In this document: in pieces, positions 34,390-46,907 of the stretch
How the letters are laid out: every line of letters starts with the position of its first letter
How positions within the stretch are numbered: the first letter of the stretch is position 1
Origin: Phoronis australis
Taxonomy: Eukaryota; Phoronida; Phoronidae
Reading direction: 5' to 3'
Assembly: GCA_002633005.1 (NCBI GenBank)
Contig: NMRA01000151.1
Span: 349,337 to 413,336 of the forward strand
DNA: 64,000 nucleotides
Program-made: the position numbers and the translations under genes
The notes under the pieces: model-generated
Database searches by the model: none
What the model saw: the letters and a program-made list of their open reading frames with translations, nothing else
Told to the model about the DNA's origin: nothing

Positions 34390-35689
34390 CAGGTGGTTGT
34401 ATTAGAGAGATGTTCCGTACATACAAGAAGAACAGGGGTGATGCATCATACAATCAGAAAAGAAAAATTCTGGCTGCTGTGACCATTTCTGCAGATGTCA
34501 AAAAGAAGTAAGTTTTATTTTGATTTCCTGGGAATAAAGTGATGAGATTGGGAGTTTTAAAATTATAGTTGTCCTTTGTCTTGTTTCAATGGTCACATGA
34601 CTGCGTCTAATTCTCATCAATTCATGTTATTGTCAAAACTGAATTGTTACAAACTTTCCTCAGTTCGCTCTAATGACCCTCATTGCAAAGCAGGTGACTT
34701 TCTCAGTGATTGAAAGCAAAACTATGTCCATGATTAGTTTCCAATAAAACAGTATGCGAATCATAGGTTTCTTTTGATTTCGGGACAAGCTGAACATAGA
34801 CTATTTTAAAGATGCCACGTCTCATTAAAACCATGAAGATTTGAATTTATCAACCGCCACCTAATGACTTCATGGAGAAATGCGTCAGTACTAAAATATA
34901 TTTAAATATCCTATATTTCGAGCAATGCGCTCTTTGTCAAGGGTGTGCTACAGACCGCTGAGTACATGTAGATGGATTTAAAATAAAATGGCACAGGAGA
35001 CCACATAGCGACATACAATTGACAATTTGCTGTTTTAAAGAAAACACTGCAACTGCAAGCTTAAAAACAAATGTGAACATACAAAAACCTCAATAATTTC
35101 AAATATAATGCAGTTGTTATTTGATAGTGAAATACTCAAATATTAAAAACTGTTCCTTGTTTCATTTGGGCAACAATGAAATTTGCATAAAAATAGTCTC
35201 TCAAAACGAGATTTTTGTGATATTGTAATGGTAACTCGTTCTGGGATGGTTTCCGGTACATTGATATGGGAAGACCCAGGGTAGTTTGTAAATTAGTACT
35301 TCATTTGCATATTCAAAATTTAGTGAGACAATGTATCTTTAAAGTATGTAGTTCGACTTGTTTGTACCAAAATGCAACTTGACGTGCAACTTTTCTTTGA
35401 ATTGCATATTTAAGTACTAAGTACGAAAATAGACAAAGGATATGTGCACAACACCCATTTAAGTGCATGACTTGACTTTAAGTGAAGCATGCTTGCACAT
35501 GAGTATGCCTTCAGGATGAAAGGACTTGAAAGAAAGTTTTTATTGAAAAAGTACAATGTTCTCAATGGATGAACTTTCAGTTTTAGTTGTACAGTACTAG
35601 TTCAGTGTGTTCTTGTGATTTCCTAACTTCTGTTTTTCTATCTAGGCTTGGCGTCCTTCTTCCAGTACAGCAGAAGTGCAGAGATTGAG
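34390..35689 (+). pseudogene. Possible two-exon coding remnant, family unknown
   Basis: A plus-strand frame ends REMFRTYKKNRGDASYNQKR, KILAAVTISADVKK at a good GTAAGT donor (34508). A second short exon (35646-35689) has an acceptor TTTTTCTATCTAG and a GTAATT donor. Joining them restores a continuous reading KKLGVLLPVQQKCRD before a stop. The splice agreement suggests real ancestry from a spliced gene. No function can be given. A possible later exon begins near 36133 (TTTGCAG acceptor). Confidence 0.3.
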
Positions 35690-38600
35690 GTAATTTACTG
35701 TACCCACACCATTCCTTTTTGTCATTTCTGAGCAAGCTGGATAGTTCCATACGACAAGAGTTCATTGGTAACCATAGACACAAAATTGTAAAGGTGAGCA
35801 TATGACAGTTTTAAAATAAGAGATTAAATGATGCTGCAATTCAACCTTTCCCTGCCTCCTTATGTTACTAGATTATGTGAGACTAGGTGGTAAAAGAGTG
35901 AACATATACATTCACTAGAATATCAAGCCTGTCACAGTAGTGCTTGATTTAGGAATGAGATGTAAAGTTTTGGGGCTTCCAAGTAATGCTAGATTTCAAA
36001 ATGACCTGTTATGTTCACTAGTCCTGCTTGTGGGTCCAAATCGTGTTGCCGATACATCGTCACTAAACATTCTAATTGTGTACCTCTAGATACCCTCTCT
36101 CACTTTAAGTTTTGCCATGTTTCCCTTTGCAGATTAGACAATCCAAGGGAAAAGATGATATAGAGTTGGTGACAATAGGTGTGACAATTACAAAGTCAAG
36201 CCCGACATTTTCGTTGTACATGTGATTGGCGACTTTGTAAGAACAATTCTTGTCGTAAATATACCAATGCACATATTGGTGGTTTCCTCAGAGGAGAGGC
36301 AGGAAGAAGCTTTGAAAGCAGAAGTAGTGTGCGTGATAAACTTTATCGTCAGGTAGCAGTTTATAAAACGTGAATTAAATTGATGAGTATCATATCATTT
36401 GCTCAAATTGTCCAAATAATTTTCTGTGGTCTGTTTCTAAATTTGTGTAGCAATTGTCCTTGTAGTGTTGTACAGCACAATAGAATACACATGTACTTTA
36501 AGAGTTATCGTTGTTGCATTTTCCAGATCTATGAACGTGACAAACATTATGATATCACATTAACTAGCTAATGTTAAACTACAAAATCAGTCAACATAAT
36601 GCAAAGTACACCGTATATTTGCACACAGAGAGTTGCTATTCGAACCAAAAATGGCGCTAGTAAAATACTTGTAGCAGTCTTATCATATTCAGAGCACTGG
36701 TAGGCATGTTACTGCTGTGACTATGTCATGTGAATTAGTACATTGTTGTGTCCCTCAGTCCTTCCTACCTCTGACCTCTCTCTGCAGTTTCTTTGTCAGT
36801 ACGGCATGTGGAAAATTTACTGATGTCAGCTTTCTACTTGATATACACCTGTATTGGCTATAAAAAGTTTCAACAGCGCTACCCTTTAACTGCAGTGGAG
36901 AAATGTAGTACCCTGGATGTCTGGTGTGAAAATCCTGGCACAAGGCTTTGAACGAGAATACACAAATTTGTAGAAGATTGTATGTCTGAAAGGAAACAAT
37001 GAAAACATTTAAATTTGCTGTTGCATTATGCAACTTCCAGCAGCTTCCTCAAATTGGACTTAACACAGGCTGAAGTGTTCATAACTTTCCGATACTTTAC
37101 ATATGTAGCAGTAATTGTAGCTATCACCTGGAATTCAGAAAAGGCAAGGATGTCTGAACGTAATTTAAGGTAAAACGGTAGCTTGTACATTAGCCATTTT
37201 CACTTGTAGAATGATTTTTGTTTTCTGAGGTCATGTATATCTGAATTTGTGAGTAATTCCTTATCTCTGTGATTGCTAGGCCAAATTACTGAGAAACGTG
37301 CATATGAAGTTGGTTGAAAATTGTCTTATGTTTTAAGAACAAGTTTTGTAGCGAAAATGATCCTCCATATTCAGTAAGTATCGTGACGTGCTATTTGAGC
37401 CCGCGAGGTATGTCATTAGTGCAAAAGGTCACCTATTTGCAGATTTTTTTGTTTTCACATTTACAAGGTGTCAGTGAATACAGCTGCACTTTGTTGATAT
37501 TCAAAAGGCATTGTTGCTTAGTTCCTGTAATACATTAGCGCAATTAGGAGCATGCAATTACATCTTTAAGAGGTTTAAGAAAATTTTGTGACCAGGATAT
37601 TCGTCAGAAGAAATGAGCACTAGTTTGCCTCCATGAATCCTTTTCAATAAGCCACCCATTACTCATAATGTTAAGTTTTGAAGTATACCCTGACTGGAAA
37701 AAAATGACTCGTTTCAAAACCTGACTCAAAGGGGTGCTTGAATTCAATACCAGAGAGGCTTACAGAATGAATACCTAAAGAATACCCACTGAAGAAACAG
37801 TCATTTATTTCTTATTCAAAGCAAAGGTATCTAAAGAGTAATCGAATTTTGAAAAATAAACCTGTCAATACAAAACTTAGAGAAAACCATATCCTATCAA
37901 TTCAGCCCCAAACTCAACAAAAAACCTTTCCCAATTCGATGCCAAAATTGGTGAAAATCACCCTTTTAATCGACACGTCACCCACCCACACCCTTTTAAT
38001 CGGCACGTCACCCACCCACACCATGGAATCTCATTCAGATACTGAATGGCCCTTGCTCTTAACACCAAATTTTGTAAGAAGCCTTTGGTTCTCAAATCAT
38101 ATTATACTATAATAACAAAATAGATACCAGTATAGATCTATTTCAATAAGCCTCACATTATTTAATATGATTATGTGTATTGTATTTCCGTTTTGGGTTA
38201 CAAAATGAGTCCTTGTTTTAAAGTGATCCGGTATGACTTGAAAAAGATATTTCAGAGTCGAGCGCTGGTCGATAAACCGGTGACCTCCCGCTGAGAGCAC
38301 GCGCTGATTTTAAAAGATACCACAGCGAACACGCGCTGATTTTAAAAGATAACACAGCGAACAATCATCGCTTCGCAATCAGGAGGTGAAAACGCTCCCA
38401 TGACCGCAGTTCTAAATTCCAGCTAAGCAAGCCCTATTTCGAGGGACGGACTTTGAATTGTATTCATACCCTGACAGTGGGTTGCAGAGAAGTTTAGAAC
38501 GAGGTCAACATCGAAATTTCTGAGGCTAGCCAAGTAGTGTAGTAGTATATAGTCTGTGGGCCAGATCTCGTAGCGTTCATCCTTGTGAGTACTTTGCGGG

Positions 38601-38877
38601 GGGCAACCTAGTTTTTTCTATATGGCTAGATAATATACCTATAAACCAAATTTCAAAAAGTTCCCACGTCTACACTTGCACATTTTTTTAAAAAAAGGTG
38701 TTTTTGTTGCACAAAATATGATGCACATTCCTGCCACTTGATGGCGCTTTTCTATTGAATTGACCAATCAGAGAGCCAGATTGTATTGTTGTGCTTAGTT
38801 ACTTCAATATGGCTGCTCCCATGGAGTGTGATGCCTGTATAATTCAAGGTTTATCAAACAGCACAAAATTGTGATGT
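35690..38877. other. No gene seen; two small tandem duplications
   Basis: Largely AT-rich non-coding DNA. Two short tandem duplications: about 30 bp at 37959-38022 (unit contains CACGTCACCCACCCACACC) and exactly 32 bp at 38298-38361 (unit begins CACGCGCTGATTTTAAAAGA). Near 36215 a short Cys-rich frame (CTCDWRLCKNNSC) is visible but too brief to call. Confidence 0.5.
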
Positions 38878-39229
38878 CAGAGCCTAAAGAAGCTTAGGAA
38901 AGCTTCCTGACGAAATCTGATTGACTGTGGAACTCTGTAGATCAGTAGATCAAAAAGAAGAAGAGGTGTCACAAACGTTTGTGCAGAAAACAGCTGCATG
39001 TCCTGGTAGCCTACACAGTATACTGCTGAGTGCTGTAGACTAGAAGACCAAGTGTTAGACCAGAAAATTGAAAGGACATAGAACGGCATAGCAACGTTTC
39101 AAGGCACCCACAGTAGTACGAAAGCTGAAGTTGCTGAAAGTGATACAGATGTTATCCAAGATTTCCCAAGAAAATTAATTATACTTCCAAAATCTGAAAC
39201 ACACAATTAACCTGAACAAGATAGGAACA

Positions 39230-40972
39230 TTCTGAAACATGAGTGCATCATTTGTTAGCAGGAAAAGTACATTATGGGCCACATTTCAAGAAAGAGAAAG
39301 AAGTATAGCTTTCAAAAACAGGTATGTGTTTTTGAAAAATACATATTGGTGTTTTCCATGTGTGTTTCAGTATTATCACCAGTTGTTTTTTAACTTGTTC
39401 AGCCCCTTGGCTGCCTAGGCCTTAGACAATACTGCTGACCAAGTAGAGTCGATGATCATACCATAGGTACTCCATATGCCGGATACTTTTCGCAAATTAT
39501 GTTCCTATAAGTTTAGAAATACCGTGTAGAGAGATGCCTCTGAGGAGGTCGTTAATGTTTTCATTTGTTCCCAGTTTAAACAAATACTCCTGCAATTCTG
39601 TTTTTCGAACACTCCATTCAGTTGCCACATCTACACTGCTTGCGCTAAGGAAAAATCATATGGCGTTATATGCTGTGGGTGTGATTTTAAAGCACTTTAA
39701 GTCAAAAATTTTTGAGAAGGTTAAATGGAGTAGATGGTTGCAAACAACATGCCCAAGTGGCCGTCATCCCCTGCCGTAGTCTCAATTTTTTGTAAACATT
39801 AATTACTTAGGTAGGTGCAATGATAATTAAATTAAAGTGCCTAAGTGGCCATCGTCGCCGTCGAAATTTGAGGACAATGGAAGCCACTGTCCATTTCGTC
39901 GATTACCTTAAGTGTAAATCGATTGACTATGGTTTGAGCATCTGATTTAAAAAAATTAAATTTCAATCACTGCACTGGTATATCAGCTGATTTATTTTCA
40001 GTTGCGTCAACTGATCTAATTATTAGACGATCAACATAATTAGGCTACAGATCAGACGGCATGTAAATTTGTTAGGCTGGTGGTGGATCAGTGCCTGATA
40101 AGTCCGTCTGAAAAAGTTGCATGCCAACTCACTCATAGTTGAATGTTAAGTTAGTGTTAACAGTTTGGGTTTTTTTCAGTTGAACTTGTATCGCAAGCAA
40201 CAGCTCAGTCCAGAGCCCTGAATATGCAAATGAAATTCAAAGATAAGGACCTTGTGTCTTAGAAGCCAAGCACCACAGATCATCATGCTATAAAAAATAG
40301 AAAGACAACGATTGTTAAGAGTGACGAATTCACAGTTTTCAGAGATGTTTTTCTAGAGTTTTGTTTGGAGTTCATTGAATCGAGGCTTCTAACACAAGGA
40401 GATGTCATTTGCCATTCAAAACTAAAGCAAGACTTTGAAGCTGTTCTTCAGAAAGCTGGTGTGCATGAAGTTATTGGGACAGGCAATCTTAAGAAATATT
40501 GTTGAAGCTACTCACTGTTGTAGTTTGTGCCCGACTAAGAGATACGAAAGTGAATTGAGGCTAGTGTTCAATAATTCACTTGCTGACTTTTATTAACACA
40601 GCCCATTATAAAATATTTTGAATCAAACGTTTGCCCAAATAGTGCCCGCCTCCAAACAAGGACTTAGTGTTTGACCCTTCATTGCCTGCGGGCTAATCAC
40701 CAGTGTTCAGTGCTGTACCCTCTCTAATCGACCATAGTTGGCTCCTTGCCGGTGGAGCTTTGCAGTTAATATGTATGACAATGACTGCATCTCCATTGAC
40801 AGTACTAAACGATGAACGCTGCAAGTGCAAAAAGAACATGTGTGCTGGGAAACTGAGTTTGTGCTGCAATTCTGGGTCAAACTGTACAGAAATGTGCAGC
40901 TGTGACAACTGTAGTAACATCAGCAATACTGACTTCATAACACTGGATAGTTCTTTGACAAGTCAGTCCTAA
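39230..40972 (+). pseudogene. Decayed gene with CXC-type cysteine-rich tail
   Basis: Fragments in order: a CIIC-containing piece near 39245 (KHECIIC, then KYIMGHISRKRKK after a stop), FLEFCLEFIESRLLTQGDVI and HSKLKQDFEAVLQKAG (40350-40460), and an open segment ending at 40972. That last segment has CKCKKNMCAGKLSLCC, GSNCTEMCSCDNCSN, a tesmin-like CXC zinc-binding tail. This set of pieces resembles the ends of the uncharacterised family seen at 23350-25980, whose members carry an N-terminal Cys motif and a C-terminal CXC tail. If so, this copy has lost its middle. Family assignment is from memory. Confidence 0.4.
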
Positions 40973-41791
40973 ATAGACCTCCAACCCCGTTATTTCCTTT
41001 TTTGTATTAAAAAGTTAATTTTATTTGTTGATTAAGTCATAGAAAGTACATACTTTGATCATTGTCATGTATTTGTCTCATACTGCTTGATAAACGCTGT
41101 CAGAATAATCTATTATTTTCATACAGTCTTTGTGCACATTCACAGAGATCATTCACCTATATTGTTTTTGTACTATAACGTATTTCTGGTGTATTATGCA
41201 AACAAGCTGTATTTTACACCATTAGTCAATGTTTTAGTCATTGAGGCACAAATTTTGCCCAGTCTCAAGTGTTTTGTGTTATTTTTGTTGCCTGACAATG
41301 CCAGAATAACTTCCTAGTAACATTCAGACTTAGTTTGCATTTTCGCCACTAGGTGTCTCTTTACATTTTTTAAATTTCACTGTTAATTAACAATTTACAT
41401 AGTAAAACATGTAATGTGAGTGTAATATTGTTCAATACAATGGCACTGATGGGACCATATTACTTGTTTTACAAAAAAGTCACCAAAACTGTTGTTTTTA
41501 CAAATATAAGTTTACTAAGCTCTTTGGTGATTATTAGGTAACTTCAAACTCAAATTTCTCAAAAATGTGCAACTTTATATGTGGGAAATTTTAGATTTTG
41601 AAAACACTCTAATAAATGAATTAAAAACACCAAAATAAAATTGCCCCCCTAAAGTACTCACAAAAACCATTTTTCGAAGAGGCCCTACAAAATCTGGCCC
41701 ACCGACTATATAGGAGAGTTCACTTGTGAGTTCGCTGTTACCGCTACTACTAGCGCCGCCAAGCAACTCTCAACCAGGAAGCGCCAAAACA

Positions 41792-42874
41792 ATGGGGAAG
41801 GACGCATTTTGCAGTGCTATAAATTTCATGAATTCATCCACGAAAACTCCAGACGTGTCATTTTTTAGGTTTCCTAAGGATTCTGAAAGGTAAGGATTAT
41901 CTGTTATTCAATAAAATGATACATTGGCTTTCATTTTGTGTGTTCTGTTCACGGTTGTGTCTAGACAAGTCGATCACAGTCGCGTTGCCACTGACACTGT
42001 TCTGTTGTCTGCAGTGTAGGCTATGCCTACTGCCTTGTACAACCGGGCTGCCGGCGGAAGGACTATGATGAACGTACGATGTGATCGTCAGCTTTTTGAA
42101 TACTTGCAGTCCATCAATTCCAAATCCAAATGTTACCCGTACGATCGCAGGGGCATTTTTAGGAAAACATACCCATGCCCATGATGGCCATGAGTAATAT
42201 GACTGGTGACACAGCCATGGCACAATCACAGCCACAGGGCCACTAAGTCTGTCATGAGTCAAGTTAGCGAATCTGTGGGTCTCGGTGAAAAGGTGAAAAA
42301 TCCGAACATAATTTTAATGTGCCAGTTGGACCAATTAAGTTAAGCAGTGCGTCATTGAAAACTTAATTCTATGTGTCAATGATGCGGGGGCGCGGCCCTG
42401 TTAAAATATCCGTGGATCAACATTTGAGTCCGAGTTTTTTTCAGTTGACACCAAAACGCTTTTGTCTCTATCACAATCACAGTACGACAGGAATTCTGTA
42501 GTGTAGTGTACTTTGGTGTAGGCTACCAGTCTTCTGTGAACCTAGTGAGTATGAGGTTTGTTCCTGAGCCTCACAGTCATTGATTTCTGTTCAGGTGCAA
42601 GTGCTGGGAGCTGACCTTATGAATAGAGATGCAACCTATGTGTCCAAGAACCGCAAGATATGCTCTCATCACTTCGAGGAGTCCATGTTCATGAATGAAG
42701 AACAAGCTGGTATTGACTGTATAGCGCCGAACAATATTTGATGTCCCGAATCCACCAAAAATGAAGATGTCAGGGTCAAAAAGTTCTCCAGAAATTATAT
42801 TACAGCTCTGGAATAGGCTTTTTTGCATTTCTGATTATCGTCTCACAAAGCAAGTACTGGAACATCACGTGTAG
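41792..42874 (+). pseudogene. Two-exon THAP-domain gene, broken
   Basis: Exon 1 (41792-41889) starts MGKDAFCSAINFMNSSTKT, PDVSFFRFPKDSER, with a GTAAGG donor. Exon 2 begins at 42595 after TTCTGTTCAG and reads CKCWE, then after a frameshift ADLMNRDATYVSKNRKIC, SHHFEESMFMNEE. A second frameshift leads to TIFDVPNPPKMKMSG. This is the normal THAP layout with the intron in the usual place, FRFP, and C/H ligands (ICSHHF). It belongs to a THAP lineage distinct from the two transposon THAP proteins. The TATA-like CTATATAGG at 41706 lies about 85 bp before the start. Two frameshifts argue for a pseudogene. Confidence 0.6.
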
Positions 42875-43830
42875 AAAGGACAATTAGTCCTCAAAATCTG
42901 GTTTTCGTATTTTACTAAGGTTGATCAGATTGAAACATTTTATGAATGCGGGTTAGGCTGTGATTTGGAGAGAGCCAAAGTGAAACTGATGGATCATTCA
43001 GAGTCTGAGTGGTGGGCTGAAATTTTGCTAAACCCAAGCTATCCGTATCATTTTGCTTCTCGATGACAAACACCTCTGTGAGTAAATTAGTTTTCAGCTT
43101 TATTTATAACGCATTTCTTTGGCGAAAAGTGCAGTTGTTTGCTAATAAATTAATAGAGAATGACAAGGTTGGTCAGATTTTCTTGTTGTATTGGTTGGTG
43201 TACGTGTTGCCTGTTTTGTACGTTTTTGGAGATTGTGATTGATTTAAGCCCCAGTTGTGGCTAGGTATCAGATATGATCTTGTGGTCTGGCTTTAACTTA
43301 CCTGAAATATTTACTAATAGGAACAGTGGGTATATAAAATAAAATTTTGGTTTTATCATCCAAGTCTCTTTAATTCAATTTTGCATGAAGTTATGTGGGT
43401 AGTGAATATTTTGATTGCTGTTTAGTACCTCTTAATTTTTTGTCATGATATTTTGAACTTTGACTAGTTATGAGTGATGCTATACTCAATGTTACTTCAT
43501 TTTGTAAGTTGTGAGCTATTCTACAGATTAGCAAGTGACTTGTAACTGTTGGTGAGTGGGAGAGTGGGATTGAGCCCTATACTGGCATGTCTAAGAAATA
43601 ATGGAATGTTCTAAAATTGTATTACGATTTTGTTGTAGTGATGAATTGCCGTGCTTTCTTCTTCTCACTTGTGTAACACCCACTGCACAAAACAATTGTC
43701 TGCATTGCCAGTAGCCTCATGCATTGAATAGGGAACACATGCGAAATTGTTGGGTGGAGATGAAACCAGCAGTGAGCTGGGAACAACATGTTTGTCAATG
43801 GTCAGGGGAGCAACCAAAATGTGTGACGAT
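42875..43830. other. No gene seen
   Basis: A plus-strand stretch near 42910-43065 is open for about 50 codons (DQIETFYECGLGCDLERAK) but unrecognised. The remainder is AT-rich non-coding. Confidence 0.4.
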
Positions 43831-43986
43831 GGGAGGGGCTCAACACCCATGTGGCATACATACCCATTGGTTTTTACCTGTTTAGCACTCCTCCCATGTA
43901 ACCCCCCTGGGAGGGGGTCAACACCCACTTGGCGCCCACCTGCCGGTTTTTGTCTGGTACCCCCTTAGCTGGCACCTGGAGGGAAT
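43831..43986. repeat. 78-bp tandem duplication
   Basis: GGGAGGGGCTCAACACCCAT at 43831 and GGGAGGGGGTCAACACCCAC at 43909 start two diverged units, each with a GGTTTTT tract and C-rich end. Confidence 0.6.
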
Positions 43987-44683
43987 TCCCCTCTGAACCC
44001 CCAGGGGCAATCATTCAAATTAGGTAGTCCATGGAGGTATGAACTGTTATAAGGAACGATAATTGCCGTGTTAAGAACTCAAACATGAAACAAAACCATG
44101 ATGAATTTTGAAGGGAGCTTCAAGAGAATAAAAACAAATACACTTTAATATTGATTAAAATATACATTTTCTTTCTCATTCTATTGTAAGTGGATGTTAG
44201 TTTATGTATTCTAACCATTTTCAATCACACAGTAATTTTATTGCACGTTGAATGTCATTAAAGTATGAATTTATGAGCGTTTACATTATTCGGACTGCGC
44301 GCCAAACTAAGTGTTGATTATTCACCGCTTGGAGCGCTAGTGTTTCGACCAGTAACCGTTGCGGCGAATGGTAAAATGGCGGAGTGAACTTTCCTATACT
44401 CGTACACTCCTTGGGCTAGCTGTCGTGTTGACAAAATTTTGAAGTGTCAGAACCATAGACTGAGCGCGCGAGAGGTCTATGATTCCTGTTCTAATTCAGT
44501 TGACGAAAAAATTGCTGTCGGTATAAAGAACGACCCGGCGTGGGGAATTCATTTTGAGGTGGACACCTGTATCCAAGAATAAATATTAATATGGACAGCA
44601 CACAAACGCAATAGTTTGAAAGCTTCTAATTGTGTCGATAGATATTATAATACCATGCATTTTCCATTAATTTATTACTCACG

Positions 44684-45554
44684 GTTTCGCTCCTGGTCTT
44701 TAAAGAAAGCAATCTTTAAAGCTTCCTTTCTCTCCGTGTACTCCTCGATATCCTTCCCGTCGCACTCATCTATGACTTCAGTCAGATTCACAACGGAAAA
44801 TTTAACGTCTTTAATAAACGATAGCTCAACACTGGGTTTTCTCAAGCTCAACTGTCAAATCATTGCTAGTTGTACTCTGTAATATCTCACCCTCCGCGTT
44901 TCGTTTCTTTGGGAGGTTGCGGTATCGTGAAGCAGCGCCGTCGAGTGAGAGAAGTTGCACCGGATAATTGGAATTGGTTGCAGTACTTTCCTTTAGAGTG
45001 CCCCGACTGCCGTTTTCTTGGCAAGTCACCTTGCCTCCCTAATTTTTTTCTGGGCATATAAGGCATCGGCCTTCTGCGGTAATCAACCTTTTATCTGCTA
45101 TGGAAATGTTACGCCTATTTTTTATCATATTAGCACACTTTGTGGCTCTCAAGCATATCCCGGACCAGCTGTAAGTCTAACGTTAGATATTTCGGCAAAA
45201 ATCGCACACAGCTACAGTTAGCACTGTCATAATCGTATTTCTTAATTCCGCCACAGTATGCATACTTGGAAGTTAGTTTTGCTAGGTCTTCTCCCAAATT
45301 AATCCACAATAGTTGTTCATTTTTAAATGCCTCATTTCCTCCCTAAGGACAGTTCCGTCAACACAAAACGTTTCCTTGCCATTCTTCAAAATTCGTGTAC
45401 ATGCGCTTGCTTCAAAGGACCAGTAGCCGTGGCTGGAATATCGGCAGCTTCACAACTAAGACTACAGCTCCTGTTGAAATTCTTCATACTTCAAAATTCT
45501 TGTTTGCAGGTGCTCATAATTGCCTTCAATAGTTTTCATAATAAGAGACTATAA
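44684..45554 (-). pseudogene. Possible minus-strand coding remnants, family unknown
   Basis: Minus-strand pieces with protein-like composition: TIEGNYEHLQTRILKYEEFQ near 45530-45470, SFEASACTRILKNGKETFCV near 45420, a 67-codon open piece at 45029-44826 and VELSFIKDVKFSVVNLTEVI, DECDGKDIEEYTERKEALK ending at a GTGAGT near 44687. An acceptor-like CCCAG precedes the last piece. Stops separate them. They may derive from a retroelement gag-like or host gene; I cannot name it. Confidence 0.25.
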
Positions 45555-45963
45555 ATCCGAGTTATCACACACGCCCACTGGCCTGCTGCTGCCTTCCATT
45601 TTCACTGCATGACAGCGTTTTCCCGTTCAGTGACTTAAGCAGTCCTTGAAGGGGGCCATTGGTGACATTTAAGTGACCACCTTTTTCGTGTTTTTATTGA
45701 CAAATTATTAAAGGGGCCACTCACGCAGAGAGGGCCCAATGTTGGAATTCAGTGATTACCTCTATTTTCCTGTTTTTTGTGAAATCGCACAACCGGCTTT
45801 CATATTGTGGAATGTCATTTCTTGCTGGGTTACAAGACGTGTAAAAGAATCAACTGTCACTCTTTCCCAAGCTTAATAAAATTAATAATTTTTAGTCTTT
45901 CATTCCATTTTAGACGGGATCCTCTCTCGGTGGGGCGGTTCGGGAGAATTGACGTTTTGGTCA

Positions 45964-46085
45964 ATGGGCAGCGCACCATAGGGCGCTGGGAGGGGAGGGC
46001 TATAGCTCCACTTTTTTCAGTGCTACGCTGCATATGGTCTATAGGCGGTNTGAGGGGGCTTTAGCCCCACCTTTTTTTAGTCCTG
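45964..46085. repeat. Short palindromic MITE (ATGGGCGGCGCA family), tandem dimer
   Basis: Starts ATGGGCAGCGCACCATAGGG. The first unit ends GTGCTACGCTGCATATGG, and the second unit follows with TCTATAGGCGGT, one N, then a G-rich tract and TTAGCCCCACC. Same dimer structure as 5653-5796. Confidence 0.6.
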
Positions 46086-46560
46086 GCCCTCTGTACACCT
46101 CCGACATGACTCTGCCAACTACTCACGAGGGGAAGTTGAGATTCCGAATTCATAAAAAACACAAAACATTAGCGCACAGCACAGAAGTTACCTTGTAAGA
46201 AATGGCGATGCGTCACTGAACTTAGTTGAAGGCTGACTTGGGAAAATTCGACCAATCAACTGACCACCACATCGCAATGAAGTACACTAACGATAACAGT
46301 GAGAAGTTCATGAATGTCGAGCAGCTCTAAATGCTTTATTGAATTAAAAACTAGACTAGTGAAATTTAAAAAAATGCAAACCGTAGATCGAAAAAGAAGT
46401 TCAAGTCATTGCTCATAAAGATTGTCCCAGTAGTATTATGCAATGAATTTTTGTTCTTCTAAACCGAATCGTTTGCTTGCCATTCCCATGCATACTGTAC
46501 AGGCTGGGCAAGTCATGACTCAGTGACGTAGCCACGTTAAAAATAAGGTGTAGTCATGCA
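46086..46560. other. No feature seen
   Basis: Left neighbour of the second THAP element copy. I searched this stretch for the element's other inverted end (AAAGGCGAAGGCAACC or its inverse) and did not find it. Confidence 0.5.
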
Positions 46561-46907
46561 TTAGGCCGGCGTAGAATCCGCGGCCAGTGATTGACGAGAA
46601 ATGAACTTGAAGTACAGACGTTCAAGTGTGTACATGTACATTTTTGGGACAACGTTCATTTCCCCAGCCGCCCGGCAGAAGCTGGACAAGTGGCCGTGTT
46701 TCAACAAGGAATTTTGATGAGCTCTATAAGCCAAGGCCTTCGGGGACCATACAGTGTACCTTTCAAAAAAATCTTCAGGGAATGACCCAATTAAAATGAA
46801 CTTTTCCCGAAACTGGGGATCAAAAAAAAAAACGATCTTTGGAGCCAGAACACGGGTATAAGTTCGAGCTAAACCGCACGTCCCAAATGAATCATAGCGG
46901 AGCTGAC
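46561..46907 (-). other. Open frame running out of the gap, unrecognised
   Basis: The minus strand is open for about 115 codons from the gap edge to a stop at 46561 (includes FDPQFREKFILIGSFPEDFF). It could be the C-terminal part of the gene that starts at 47841 in the same strand, but the gap prevents checking frame or identity. The plus strand is also partly open here, so confidence is low. Confidence 0.3.

Noticed and set aside
36190-36260. Second CXC-like cysteine motif (CTCDWRLCKNNSC)
   Set aside because: Too short, no second half of the motif, and the frame stops nearby.
45687-45720. TTAAAGGGGCCACTC as another TTAA element end
   Set aside because: No matching inverted end found within a few kilobases.
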